Shown: positions 30,745 to 40,208, counted from the stretch's first letter. The stretch is DNA of 64,000 bases from Thermoanaerobacterium xylanolyticum LX-11 (GCF_000189775.2 NC_015555.1:755001-819000); one strand, 5' to 3'. Notes: generated from the sequence alone by a model not told the origin. Numbers and translations are program-made.

Positions 30745-32502
30745 ATGTTGAAAAAGGTCATCGCTTTTTTTGCACTTTTACTGCTTTTGTCTACGTTTTA
30801 CATAACTGCCTATGCATATAAAGCTACGATTGTAGTTGATAACAAACCTATAAGCTACAATGTGCCTGACGTGTCGATTACCGTCGATGGAGGAAAATTT
30901 GACACTGGCAATAATCCACCGCTTATAATTGACAATAGCACGATAGTGCCGCTTAGAGCAATTAGCGAAGGATTAGGTCAAAAAGTCGACTGGGATGGTA
31001 AGACTCAGACAGTTATTGTGACTTCAAAGGACAAAGTAATTAAATTGGTTATAGGTAAGAATTACGCTACAGTAAACGGCAATAATGTATCGTTGGATGT
31101 TCCAGCAAGGCTTATAAACAACAATACGACGTATGTGCCTATGAGGTTTTTGTTTGAAAACTTAGGTTATGATGTGAAATGGATTGCAGACAAATATCTA
31201 ATTCAAGCTACTAAGAAAGTAGATCCTCCCTCTGCAAACAATGTTAATATTGTGAGTTTTACATCAAATTACACAAATGGTACGTACACCATAACTGTTA
31301 AAGGTGATGGACCTTTAACGTATACACGAGGGTCTGTAAATGATGACAGCAGCATAAGAATTTACTTTGACTTCAACAATGCGATAAATACTGTTACTAA
31401 TAAGCAGATAAATATAGACAAAAATGGCTTAAATCAAGCTTATATAGGGCAGAACAAGTTGCAACCAGCAGTAACCAGGCTTGTTGTGAATATGGACTAT
31501 TCAATGCCATATACCATAACACAGTCACAAGATAAAAAAGAATTTGATATATCGTTTAAAATAGGACAAAATAAGGTGACGAACATTTTAGCTGCTAAGG
31601 TCAACAATGGCGATCAGATAACGATAAATACAGATTCCGACCACTTTAGCCCATCTAGATATGGTGATAACAAGATCATTATAGATGTGGCAGGTGCAAG
31701 TCTGACAATGTCTGATGGTAAACTGGCAGGTAACATATCGTATATTGGAAATGTTGTTACTGGCATTAGATATTCCCAGCTTGATACAAATACAGTTAGG
31801 ATTGTTGCGGAGACAAGCCTTAAAGCAGATTTTAGTGTTCAACCAACTCCTCAGGGCGTATTGCTTACAATAACAAAACCAGACCCTAACAAGAAGCAGT
31901 TAGTTTACATAGATCCAGGGCATGGAGGTTCTGATCCAGGTGCTATAGGTGTCGGAGGGATACACGAAGCAGATATCAATCTTGCCATTGGATTAAAATT
32001 GAAGACGCTATTGGACAATGGAGGATATAGGACTATGATATCCAGGACAACAGATACTGATGTGGGTCTTTATGACAGGCCTTCACAAGCAAATAATGCT
32101 GGAGCAGATGTCTTTGTAAGCATCCATTCTGATTCTTTTGAATCGCCTTCAGCAAACGGCACAACAGTTTTATATTACCCAAACGGTTACAATGGCGATA
32201 CAAGAGATGAAAAGACATTTGCACAGATAATTCATGATGATTTGATGAAACAGATAAATACCACTGACAGAGGGCTTTCAGAAAGGCCTAATTTAGTTGT
32301 TCTCAATCAGACGAAGATGCCTGCTGTTTTGGTGGAGACTGGATTTGTCACAAGTCCTACAGATGCTCAGCTTTTGACTGATGAAAATTTTCAGTGGAAA
32401 GTAGCACAAGGAATATACAATGGGATTGTCGATTATTTTGACAAATTATCTAATGGCAGCATAAGCACGACTGTTTCAAACTCTGTATATGGCAGCAATT
32501 AA
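30745..32502 (+). CDS. Exported N-acetylmuramoyl-L-alanine amidase with CuAO-N and AMIN domains
   Basis: 585-aa secreted cell-wall hydrolase. After a signal peptide (residues 1-25) comes a copper-amine-oxidase-N stalk domain (about 35-140; IVPLRAISEGLGQKVDWDG, YVPMRFLFENLGYDVKW). Then follow an AMIN wall-targeting domain (about 165-375) and Amidase_3 (about 385-575). The zinc ligands are in VYIDPGHGGSDPGA, the Glu of HEADINLAIG and FVSIHSDSF; the catalytic Glu is in VLVETGFVTSP. It cuts the amide between MurNAc and L-Ala. Its own promoter and terminator make it monocistronic. Confidence 0.93.
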   Translation: MLKKVIAFFALLLLLSTFYITAYAYKATIVVDNKPISYNVPDVSITVDGGKFDTGNNPPLIIDNSTIVPLRAISEGLGQKVDWDGKTQTVIVTSKDKVIKLVIGKNYATVNGNNVSLDVPARLINNNTTYVPMRFLFENLGYDVKWIADKYLIQATKKVDPPSANNVNIVSFTSNYTNGTYTITVKGDGPLTYTRGSVNDDSSIRIYFDFNNAINTVTNKQINIDKNGLNQAYIGQNKLQPAVTRLVVNMDYSMPYTITQSQDKKEFDISFKIGQNKVTNILAAKVNNGDQITINTDSDHFSPSRYGDNKIIIDVAGASLTMSDGKLAGNISYIGNVVTGIRYSQLDTNTVRIVAETSLKADFSVQPTPQGVLLTITKPDPNKKQLVYIDPGHGGSDPGAIGVGGIHEADINLAIGLKLKTLLDNGGYRTMISRTTDTDVGLYDRPSQANNAGADVFVSIHSDSFESPSANGTTVLYYPNGYNGDTRDEKTFAQIIHDDLMKQINTTDRGLSERPNLVVLNQTKMPAVLVETGFVTSPTDAQLLTDENFQWKVAQGIYNGIVDYFDKLSNGSISTTVSNSVYGSN

Positions 32503-32529
32503 ACAGGCAAAAAATCGCCTGTTTTTTTT
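32501..32529 (+). terminator. Intrinsic terminator after amidase
   Basis: AAACAGGC and GCCTGTTT with an eight-base loop, then TTTTT; it overlaps the stop codon. Confidence 0.9.
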
Positions 32530-32647
32530 ATATGCTTTCTTGTAAATTGATTTAAAAGGTTTTAAAATAATATTATGGTTTACGCACTGGATAATGAAAA
32601 TTAAATAAGGCTAAAATTATAGTATAAAATATAAAGGAGCTGAAGAA

Positions 32648-33427
32648 ATGAAAAGAGTAGATGGAAGAGATTCCAGATCATTAAGACCTATAAAGATAAC
32701 GAGAAATTTCAACAGATACGCAGAAGGATCTGTTTTGATAGAAGTCGGCAATACAAAGGTCATTTGCACAGCATCAATTGAAGATAAAGTACCGCCATTT
32801 CAAAAAGGGACTGGCAAGGGATGGATTACAAGTGAGTATTCAATGATTCCGAGAGCTACTGAAACCAGAACACAGAGGGAGTCCACAAAAGGCAAACAAT
32901 CAGGACGTACCATGGAAATCCAAAGGCTCATTGGAAGAGCATTGAGAGCTGTTGTCGATTTAGATGCGTTAGGTGAGAAGACGATATGGATTGACTGCGA
33001 TGTAATACAGGCTGATGGCGGAACCAGGACAGCTTCCATCACAGGTTCGTTTGTAGCACTTGTAGATGCCATGAATAAACTTAAGGAAAAGGGCGCCATA
33101 AGTAAACTCCCTATAAAAAGCTTTGTCGCTGCTGTAAGTGTAGGAATTGTAGGCAATGAGAAGCTTTTAGATCTTTGTTACTTAGAAGATAGCAATGCGC
33201 ACGTTGACATGAACATCGTCATGACGGATAAAGGCGAATTCATCGAGATACAAGGAACTGGTGAAGGTGGGCCTTTTAGCAAAAGTGATTTTTCAGAGCT
33301 TTTAGAATTAGCGGAGGAAGGCTTGAATAAAATCATACAGGTTCAAAAAGAATCATTAGGAGATATATCATTAGAAATTGGAGTTGAAAGCGATGAAAAT
33401 AGTTGTAGCGAGCCACAACAAGCATAA
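32648..33427 (+). CDS. rph: RNase PH
   Basis: 259-aa phosphorolytic exoribonuclease that trims tRNA 3' ends. The motifs [34 protein letters not shown] and [18 protein letters not shown] are diagnostic. AAAGGAGCTG precedes the ATG. Its tail overlaps rdgB by 35 bases. The position just before an eight-gene tRNA array suits its role, although the neighbourhood may be chance. Confidence 0.96.
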   Translation: MKRVDGRDSRSLRPIKITRNFNRYAEGSVLIEVGNTKVICTASIEDKVPPFQKGTGKGWITSEYSMIPRATETRTQRESTKGKQSGRTMEIQRLIGRALRAVVDLDALGEKTIWIDCDVIQADGGTRTASITGSFVALVDAMNKLKEKGAISKLPIKSFVAAVSVGIVGNEKLLDLCYLEDSNAHVDMNIVMTDKGEFIEIQGTGEGGPFSKSDFSELLELAEEGLNKIIQVQKESLGDISLEIGVESDENSCSEPQQA

Positions 33428-33989
33428 AGTGGATGAGATAAGGGAATTTTTTAAAGGAGATTATGAAGTATTGTCGGCAGATGATATTGGATCATATGAT
33501 GAAGTAGAAGAAACAGGGAAGACGATTGAAGAAAACGCTCTTTTAAAGGCCAGGGCTATAGCATATTTAACCGATGAACTGGTAATTGCAGATGATACAG
33601 GTTTGTTTGTGGACTATTTAGATGGTGAACCAGGAGTTTATACTGCAAGATTTGCCGGTGTAAATGCCACATACGAAGACAACAACAACAAGCTTTTAAA
33701 CTTATTAAAAGGTGTTCCGATGGAAAAGAGGAAAGCTACTTTTAAAACCGTAATAGCATTGATTTACAAAGGAAGAGAAGCTATAATAGAAGGAAAAGTG
33801 GATGGTAGGATAATTGATGCTCCAAGAGGACAATATGGCTTTGGGTATGATCCTATATTTTATGTTGATGAAATAGGTAAGACATTAGCAGAGCTTACAT
33901 TAGAAGAAAAAAATAAAGTAAGTCATAGGGCAAATGCTTTAAAAAAATTAAAAGAATATATAAAAAATAATTTGGAGGACCGCAAATGA
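33393..33989 (+). CDS. RdgB/HAM1, XTP/dITP diphosphatase
   Basis: 198-aa house-cleaning pyrophosphatase that hydrolyses ITP, dITP and XTP. It starts [16 protein letters not shown], contains [20 protein letters not shown] and ends with [10 protein letters not shown] and SHRANAL, all family motifs. I chose the ATG at 33393, inside the end of rph; the TTG at 33378 is a less likely start. Confidence 0.95.
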   Translation: MKIVVASHNKHKVDEIREFFKGDYEVLSADDIGSYDEVEETGKTIEENALLKARAIAYLTDELVIADDTGLFVDYLDGEPGVYTARFAGVNATYEDNNNKLLNLLKGVPMEKRKATFKTVIALIYKGREAIIEGKVDGRIIDAPRGQYGFGYDPIFYVDEIGKTLAELTLEEKNKVSHRANALKKLKEYIKNNLEDRK

Positions 33990-34513
33990 GACTATTTGTT
34001 ACAAGTGATACTCACGGAATGTTACAATCAGTCAGGAATATTTTAAAAAATATTAAAAATATTGATTACATTATACATTTAGGTGACTATTATAGAGATG
34101 CAGAGGAATTAGATAAAGAATTTGGAATACCAACTATTTATGTATATGGGAATTGTGATTTTGGCGACAAAGAGAAGTACGAAAAGATTATTGAAGTAGC
34201 TGGTAAAAAAATATTATTAACACATGGACATAAGTACTACGTCAAATTTGAAAAAAGCATCATAATAGAAAAAGCCAGGGAATACGGCGTTGATGCGGTA
34301 TTTTATGGCCATACCCATGTACCATTAGTATACAGGGCTGGTGATATGCTTGTATTGAACCCTGGAAGCCCTTCAATGCCACGTGAAGGGTCATCACGGA
34401 CAGTATCTATAGTAAATATAGAGGATGGCATCATTGTACCGCAGCTAATAAATATAGATGACATGGAGGAATACATTGGAAATAAAAAAAGTGGAACAAA
34501 ATTTGAATTTTAG
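33986..34513 (+). CDS. YfcE/MJ0936-type metallophosphoesterase
   Basis: 175-aa phosphodiesterase of the calcineurin-like fold. The metal ligands are seen in TSDTHG, HLGDYYRD, GNCDFGD, THGHKYY and GHTHVP. It overlaps rdgB by four bases (ATGA), as in the common rph-rdgB-yfcE arrangement. The physiological substrate is unknown. Confidence 0.93.
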   Translation: MRLFVTSDTHGMLQSVRNILKNIKNIDYIIHLGDYYRDAEELDKEFGIPTIYVYGNCDFGDKEKYEKIIEVAGKKILLTHGHKYYVKFEKSIIIEKAREYGVDAVFYGHTHVPLVYRAGDMLVLNPGSPSMPREGSSRTVSIVNIEDGIIVPQLINIDDMEEYIGNKKSGTKFEF

Positions 34514-34595
34514 GTGTTGACAAAGATAAATATTCCTGATATAATTTAAAACTGTCAGAGCGATGAGGCAGAAATAAGCGATGACAACTGTATAT

Positions 34596-34669
34596 GCGGG
34601 TGTAGCTCAATGGTAGAGTTCTAGCCTTCCAAGCTAGCTACGTGGGTTCGATTCCCATCACCCGCTCCA
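34596..34669 (+). tRNA. tRNA-Gly(TCC)
   Basis: Acceptor arms GCGGGTG and CACCCGC, anticodon loop CTTCCAA, T-loop GGTTCGATTCC, encoded CCA. First of eight tRNAs. Confidence 0.97.
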
Positions 34670-34673
34670 ATAT

Positions 34674-34750
34674 GCGCCTGTAGCTCAGTTGGATAGAGCA
34701 ACGGACTTCTAATCCGTGTGTCGGGAGTTCGAATCTCTTCAGGCGCACCA
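34674..34750 (+). tRNA. tRNA-Arg(TCT)
   Basis: Acceptor GCGCCTG/CAGGCGC, anticodon loop CTTCTAA, encoded CCA. Confidence 0.97.
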
Positions 34751-34785
34751 TTTTTTGGAGAATGTGATGTATATTTTATAATATG

Positions 34786-34862
34786 GTGGGTATAGTTCAG
34801 TTGGCTAGAGCGCCAGATTGTGGCTCTGGAGGTCGTGGGTTCGAGTCCCACTACCCACCCCA
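34786..34862 (+). tRNA. tRNA-His(GTG)
   Basis: Acceptor GTGGGTA/TACCCAC with an extra G (34785) opposite C73, the tRNA-His identity feature; anticodon loop TTGTGGC; encoded CCA. Confidence 0.97.
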
Positions 34863-34866
34863 TTGA

Positions 34867-34942
34867 TGGGATGTAGCCAAGTGGTAAGGCACCAGACTTT
34901 GACTCTGGCAGTTCGTAGGTTCGAATCCTGCCATCCCAGCCA
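34867..34942 (+). tRNA. tRNA-Gln(TTG)
   Basis: Acceptor TGGGATG/CATCCCA, anticodon loop CTTTGAC, encoded CCA. Substrate of the GatCAB route encoded at 19-22 kb if GlnRS is absent. Confidence 0.97.
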
Positions 34943-34946
34943 GCAT

Positions 34947-35019
34947 GACCCATTAGCTCAGTCGGCAGAGCACCTGCCTTTTAAGCAGGGTGTCCCGCGT
35001 TCGAATCGCGGATGGGTCA
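34947..35019 (+). tRNA. tRNA-Lys(TTT), no encoded CCA
   Basis: Acceptor GACCCAT/ATGGGTC, anticodon loop CTTTTAA. After discriminator A the DNA reads CTT, so CCA must be added enzymatically; every other tRNA in the window encodes CCA. Confidence 0.95.
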
Positions 35020-35057
35020 CTTAAAAAGATATTGAAAGAGAACAATCTGGCGTTAAT

Positions 35058-35144
35058 GCGGGAGTGGCGGAATTGGCAGACGCGCTAGATTCAGGTTCTA
35101 GTGCCAGTCATGGCATATGGGTTCAAGTCCCTTCTCCCGCACCA
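35058..35144 (+). tRNA. tRNA-Leu(CAG)
   Basis: 87 bases with a long variable arm (TGCCAGTCATGGCA), anticodon loop TTCAGGT, encoded CCA. Confidence 0.96.
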
Positions 35145-35152
35145 TATATCGT

Positions 35153-35228
35153 GCGGACATAGCTCAGTTGGTAGAGCATCACCTTGCCAAGGTGAGGGTC
35201 GCGAGTTCGAGTCTCGTTGTCCGCTCCA
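35153..35228 (+). tRNA. tRNA-Gly(GCC)
   Basis: Acceptor GCGGACA/TGTCCGC, anticodon loop TTGCCAA, encoded CCA. Confidence 0.97.
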
Positions 35229-35236
35229 TACAATAT

Positions 35237-35312
<76 letters not shown>

Positions 35313-35384
35313 TTTTTATTATTTGAATATAAAAAAGTGCTTGAAAAATAAAAAGTGTAATTAGTCCTAATGCGAAGATGAATG

Positions 35385-35416
35385 GGTATCCACTAAAAAA
35401 TGGATACCTTTTTATT
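35385..35416 (+). terminator. Intrinsic terminator of the tRNA array
   Basis: GGTATCCA and TGGATACC with an eight-base loop, then TTTTTATTTTT. Confidence 0.9.
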
Positions 35417-35535
35417 TTTAAATCATATTAAAATATTAATAATTGTGCAAACAGAGAATTCCGTTAGTTAACTGTAAGTTATGTATATAAAAATCCACAC
35501 AGTATTTTAAAGTTTAACAAAACTAAGACGTGAAT

Positions 35536-35675
35536 GTATATTGTATTTAAATGCCTTAACATGCACTAATGCGGTACAATACATATTGAGGGGATTTTAA
35601 GGTATAAAAATAATTACAACAAGACTAAGGATCATATTGAAAAGCTTTTAGGGAGGTGGTAAAAATGTTTATATA
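35536..35675 (+). pseudogene. 5' end of a gene cut off by IS630-type insertion
   Basis: A strong ribosome site (GGGAGGTGG, 35651-35659) and an ATG at 35665 are followed by only three or four original codons (MFIY) before the IS630-type end at 35676. The upstream stretch carries an imperfect inverted repeat (AATGTATATTGTA near 35536 and TACAATACATATT near 35575), as at regulated promoters. The rest of the gene is not visible beyond the element, so its product is unknown. Confidence 0.5.
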
Positions 35676-36822
35676 CTCGTGTAATATAATTTCGAAATTA
35701 CCAACATAACCTTTTAATAATGGCTGATTTATTCTTGGAAATAGTATCTATAAATCGTTTTATAACATTACTAATTTCCTTTCTAGTTTTATAAAAAGCA
35801 TTATATATGACCATTTCTTTCAACCATTTCCACAATCCCTCAATCCTATTAAGATTTGGTGAGTAAGGCGGTAAGCGGTAAAAAGATAAATTCTAAATTG
35901 CATTTGTGCTTCTCTTTGAATTCTTTCAGCAGTTTGGCATAATGAATTCTCCCATTGTCCAAAATCATCTTTATTTTCTTGCCAGGATAGGCTTCCACAA
36001 CCTTTCTTAAAAAGTCCAAAAATGATTGTGCATCCAACGTCTCAGTTTCGGAATATATAATATCCCCTGTAAAATAGTCAATGACTCCAAATATTCCGAC
36101 TCCTATGTGATGCCCATATGTCTTAACAATTCTCTGATGCCCTTTTAAAAACCAAGTAGCTGTAATGGCTTGATAATCCCTGATTTTACATTCATCTTCG
36201 AAAAGAATTACTTCATCTCTTTTAATGTTTTTTTTATATCTTCAAACTTTTCCTCAAATTTTTTCTGCTCTTCTTCGTCTGCTTTCATCAAAACATATGT
36301 GGGCTTGGTATAGGTAAAACCCATCCGCTTCATCAATCGTCTAATGCTTGAGGCTTCAATATTAATATTATAAACATCTTTTACATATTGAGCGATAATT
36401 CTTGAATTCCAGTTTACATTCACAGCATACCCGATTTCACTTGGTGTCTTTAAAATTACTTCCTTTAACTCCTCCTGAATATCAGGAGTGATTTTCGGAA
36501 TACGTCCAGGTGCCTTCCCTATGGTCAGCAATTCCTCCAAGCCGCCTTCATTGTATTTTTTCACGTATTCTCCAACGGTTTGATTGTTAAACCCAAGTAT
36601 TTTTGCTATCTCCAGCCGATTCTTCCCTCGAAATGCAAGAATAATAACATTAATACGGTCTATTTTCCTTGAATCTTTAAGTCCTCTTTTGAATTTCTTT
36701 AAACTCTTTATGGTCTGCCCATGTTCATTTTTAATAATACTTTTCTTTTTCATTTGTAAATACGCCCCCGATATATATTTTCTCTTATATATATCGAACA
36801 TTTCGGCATTATTCTACACTCA
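35676..36822 (-). mobile_element. IS630-type insertion sequence (about 1.15 kb)
   Basis: The ends are imperfect inverted repeats: left end reads CTCGTGTAATATAATTTCG, right end (inward) TGAGTGTAGAATAATGCCG. Both are flanked by TA (35674-35675 and 36823-36824), the IS630/mariner target duplication. The transposase gene fills it on the minus strand. It separates a truncated gene start on the left from a truncated IS110-type gene on the right. Confidence 0.8.
35698..36753 (-). pseudogene. IS630-type DDE transposase, two frame changes
   Basis: The first part (from ATG 36753) has a helix-turn-helix (LEIAKILGFNNQTVGEYVKKY) and a winged-helix linker. After an A8 run (36228-36235) the frame moves -1 into VILFEDEC, the first catalytic Asp of the DDE domain, then VIDYFTGDI, ILDNGRIHY and FIFLP. 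The A8 slip is at the place and of the type used for programmed frameshifting in IS630 relatives. A second break is not programmed: a 7-base tandem duplication GCGGTAA (35868-35881) shifts the frame right before PYSPNLNRIEGLW, so the catalytic Glu is lost from the product. The element is therefore probably inactive. Confidence 0.85.
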
Positions 36823-36824
36823 TA

Positions 36825-37685
36825 TATAGAATCAGGTACTTGCATAAAAAGCTCTTCTATTTTGCTTTCTATTTCTTTAATCTGCTTTACTATCATTTCG
36901 TACTGTTCAAGTATAATTTTTATCTCTATCTCTGCCATTTCAATGCCATCTCTTTTACCAACACTTTGACTCGCAGCTTCTATAAGCTTTAAAGCCCTCT
37001 TTATACCTACAGCACGATTAACTTCTTTCTTCCAAGCTGCAAGTATTTCCTCAGCTCTAATACCTATTATCTTTGCAGGCGTTGGAAATTCTTTTAATGT
37101 TATCAGTGCCGCTTTCCCTTCCCAATCTGCAAAAACTTTATTAAACTCAGGGAAATATATATCAAGCCATCTTGCAACCCGGTTCTTTATCTTGTTTAAG
37201 TCCTTTGTAAGCATTTCCCTTATGTCTACTGCAATTCTAAGCTCGCTGTATATACCATCAGGTATATTAGGTTCAACATATCTTCCATCTTTAACTAGCA
37301 TTGCAATTGTCTTAGGGTCTTTCCTGTCATTTTTAGTTGGCGAGTTGTCATCAAATTCTTTACTTCTTTTTACGTGGAATGGATTTACCAATACCACCTT
37401 ATGGTTCTTATCTCTAAGAAACTGTGCAAAGCAAAGCCAATAATGTCCCGTTGGTTCCATACCAACCATCAAATGCTCTTTGTTGCTTTTATTCATAATT
37501 TCTACAGCCCATTTAAAGAATTTTTCCATTCCATCAATGTCATTGCTAAATTCAATACGCTTACCGTATTCTATTCCTCTAAAATCAAAAGCTCTAGCGT
37601 GGTGTGTCTCTTTAGCAATGTCTACACCTACAATTAATGTCTTTTCTGTTATTTGCAATATCTTTAAATTTTGGTTATACTTCAT
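36825..37685 (-). pseudogene. IS110-type transposase, 3' truncated
   Basis: N-terminal DEDD (RuvC-like) domain of an IS110-family transposase: VGVDIAKETHHARAFD holds the first Asp, VGMEPTGHYW the Glu, and NDRKDPKTIAML the last Asp pair; a coiled-coil linker follows. The frame is cut after about 287 residues, at QVPDSIY, by the IS630-type end at 36822. The C-terminal Transposase_20 domain with its catalytic Ser is absent, and the left flank of the IS630 element does not continue it. Start: ATG 37685 with AAGGAGGT. The 240 bases upstream may carry the element's structured non-coding RNA, whose outer boundary I cannot place. Confidence 0.85.
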
Positions 37686-37690
37686 ATTAG

Positions 37691-37758
37691 GTACCTCCTT
37701 GTTATTTTGAGAGTCGTGTTCATGAACAATCGACATCTTGTATTTTATCAGGAGGTAC
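37691..37758 (-). promoter_or_regulatory. Inverted arms that can hide the IS110-type ribosome site
   Basis: GTACCTCCT (37691-37699 on +) and AGGAGGTAC (37750-37758) are exact complements. On the minus-strand transcript the upstream arm would pair with the AGGAGGTAC ribosome site. A 12-base palindrome TGTTCATGAACA lies in the loop (37718-37729). Confidence 0.55.
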
Positions 37759-37929
37759 TTTTTATTTCAAATCTTATATTTTTTTATTACAGGAATGCTC
37801 CATATATATTAGGCGTAGATTTCACTAAGCACTCCTAACCTTTATCTTCGAGTTCCACTCTATTTTCTGTTAGGCAGGCCCTATCAGGGTTGACAGCTTT
37901 CAAACATGAACAGTCTATCCTAATATCTA

Positions 37930-38354
37930 CTTAATTACTACCGTCAAGTCCTTTCCTTACCTATCCTTTCGGTAGGTTCAAATAGTACTATGACTTGAAC
38001 CGACTTCTGAATGCCCAGCTATACCTCACGATATAGGTTACTCATGGAGAAATTTTATTCTCGACTTGAGCATATCATTCAGACTTCCCCGGGTAAGAAC
38101 GATAACCTTCATCTCATATATCTGCCAGATTTACTGTATGGGGTTCGGGTAGTGTTGGACTCCGTTTTGTTCAGCAAACTCGTCCGCCCCAATTCAGCCT
38201 CTTATCTGGTTTTTGTTCATCAGACTGAGATTTTGCCTACTGCTTCCTTCAGATTCCACCTCACGATGGACACCCTTGCAGTTCGGCTAGTGGTTCCCAC
38301 TACCAAGCCCACAGCGGACTTTCACCGCCAAGTTATCGCCCATGCCGGGCGCAC
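37930..38354 (-). mobile_element. Group II intron, 5' portion only (ribozyme domain I onward)
   Basis: On the minus strand, from 38354 inward, the sequence starts GTGCGCCCGGCATGGGCG and continues with GGTGAAAGTCC, TAGTGGGAACCACTAGCCGA, GGGTGTCC, GTGAGGTGGAATCTGAAGG and CTGATGAAC, then ACCCGGGGAAGTCTG and CAGAAGTCGG. This is the conserved order of a bacterial group II intron from its 5' splice site into domain I and beyond. No reverse transcriptase/maturase or 3' splice site is present; the sequence runs into the IS110-type upstream region, and the left limit given is approximate. The + strand open frame across it (38011-38418) is an antisense artefact. Confidence 0.8.
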
Positions 38355-38691
38355 TGAAATATGGCGGAATTACGTTATTTTGCCATGTGCTATATTTTTT
38401 TATGATTTAGATAGATAAAACAAAGATGATAAGGAGCTATATACGGGAAGACATTTCTGATTTATGACAATTATTAGTATACGAAAGTATACTTTTCACA
38501 GAAAAATTTATTAAAAAAATCAAAAATAGTATACTTTCGGATATTGAAAAATGAACAGCTTTTTATTATTATAAAAGAAATAAAGAAAACGTAAAATTGA
38601 AGAAGCATGGACATATAGTCAGTATGTATGTTTTTTTAAACTTAAGTCAGAGGAAATTGTACTTAAAGCAAATAATTAAAAAAATTAACTA
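38355..38691. other. Intergenic, no gene seen; short palindromic repeats
   Basis: This stretch flanks the group II intron 5' end (exon side) and the IS4-type element. It has a hairpin GTATAC-GAAA-GTATAC at 38477-38492 and, 35 bases on, the related AGTATACTTTCGGATA. No coding region is visible. Confidence 0.5.
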
Positions 38692-38769
38692 AAACTTCGC
38701 ACATAAATAATTACTCTGTTCCTTGAAAACTTAATGCTTTGCCAGAAAAAGTAATAGTAATTTACACAA

Positions 38770-40142
38770 TTATGCACACTTCGGAAGTCTTTCCTTAAGT
38801 TCTTTGGGAATCGCAGCCATAAAAGCATCAAGTAATTGGTCCAGCTGTTCTGAAGATAACGATAGTTTATCTGTTATTGTATCTATGAATACTTGCATAA
38901 GTAGATGAAAAGCCTGAATCAGCGTAATATCGGACATTTCATCCTGTATGTAGTAAAATATCTCTCCCATTGTTCGTAAATCTGATGATCGACGGTTCTC
39001 TAGTGCAAGCATCATGTATCTGGTAAATACGATTGCTGTATGTGCTGTCATCGCATCGTAAGATAATGAATTGCATTCCTTGCTGAGCTTCAAGTATGAT
39101 TTACACACTTTGAAAAGACTTCTATATCCCAGCGCTTCCCGTATATACGAATGATTTCGTCCTCGTTAAGGTTCATATCCGTGGTAATAAGTGCCAGATA
39201 GTCTTTTCGATTATTCCTGTTTCTGACAAATACAATTCGAGCAGGAATAGATTTTCCGTCTTTTTCAATGGAAACTTCCACGGATAACAGGTATCTAGAC
39301 CTGCCTCTTCTTTTTCTGTTCTGCTTGTATATTTCTGTTAACGGCTGCATTATTCCATTATATAGGTAATGCATCTTTGATGTTTTCTTTGCCATTGCAA
39401 TAACATCATAGCCTATTTCTTTAATAGCAATCAAAGAAGAGGGAGAACAGAACCAAGTGTCAAACAATACATAAGATGCTGGAATCATTGCTTTTTTAGC
39501 GGTCTTTATTAATTCCAGAGCTACGGCTGTTGCTTTAGTTTGGGATAGATTCCTTCTTAAATACCCGGCGGAACGCTTGTCCACAGGTATAGCTTCATTG
39601 ATACGATTCTTTTGATTCTCAGTAGATAAAAGACATCCATTGACTGGGATAAAAGTATTTCCATCTGACCATCCGAGTGTAAGTAGGCGAAAGCCATATT
39701 TGTATGTTTTCTTAGCATGGTCATATACTTTTGCTAGTAGTTCTACTTTTTTAGAGCTAGAGCGTTCGAATAAAGAGTCATCAACAATAAGAACATTTAC
39801 GCGTTTGTCACTTGTTAACCCAGTAATTGTCTCATTTATAATCTGTGCACTAAGCCAAGTGGTAAACCGAATCCAATTAATATGAATAGAGTTTAAGAAT
39901 CTGTAAACCGTGTCTTTCTTAAAACCAACCTGATTTGTACCCATTAGCATATTCATATACATAGATCTATTGGTAAAGATCATACAGAATAAGTACTCGA
40001 AAATAGAAATAACGGGAATACCCTTGCTTTTGTAAGCATTCGATAACCTTAAAGCAGCCGAAATTCTATATTTTTTGAAGAAACTTTTAATCGAAGTAGA
40101 AACCTTATTATCAATTTGGTAATTTTGTGTTATACTATTCAT
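38770..40142 (-). pseudogene. IS4-type DDE transposase with one frameshift
   Basis: Two overlapping open frames make one transposase of about 457 aa. The first Asp of the DDE site is in VLIVDDSLFERSS, the second in VLFDTWFCSP, and the Glu in YGKRWDIEVF. The frame breaks right there: the DNA reads CTTTTCAAAG (near 39110) where CTTTTTCAAAG would give EVFFKVCKSYLKL and carry on to the end at 38770. A single lost T therefore explains it. Start: ATG 40142, with TTGGAGGC upstream; that site lies in an inverted repeat. Confidence 0.85.
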
Positions 40143-40208
40143 AGCATGAGCCTCCAATTGGTTTATTTTTTGATAATTCAATTATACCAAAAATGGAGGT
40201 CTCATGCT
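40143..40208 (-). promoter_or_regulatory. Hairpin hiding the IS4-type transposase ribosome site, promoter in loop
   Basis: AGCATGAG-CCTCCA (40143-40156) and TGGAGGTCTCATGCT (40194-40208) are complementary with one bulged base. On the minus strand the second arm comes first and would trap the GGAGG site next to the ATG. A TATAAT box (minus strand, 40182-40187) lies in the loop, so the element's own transcript would lack the first arm. Confidence 0.7.

Noticed and set aside
36750..36830. Extension of the IS110-type protein ending in MPKCSIYIRENIY
   Set aside because: These residues are translated from the end of the IS630-type element, not from the original gene.
38011..38418. 135-codon open frame on the + strand
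   Set aside because: It lies antisense to the conserved group II intron sequence and has no ribosome site; artefact.
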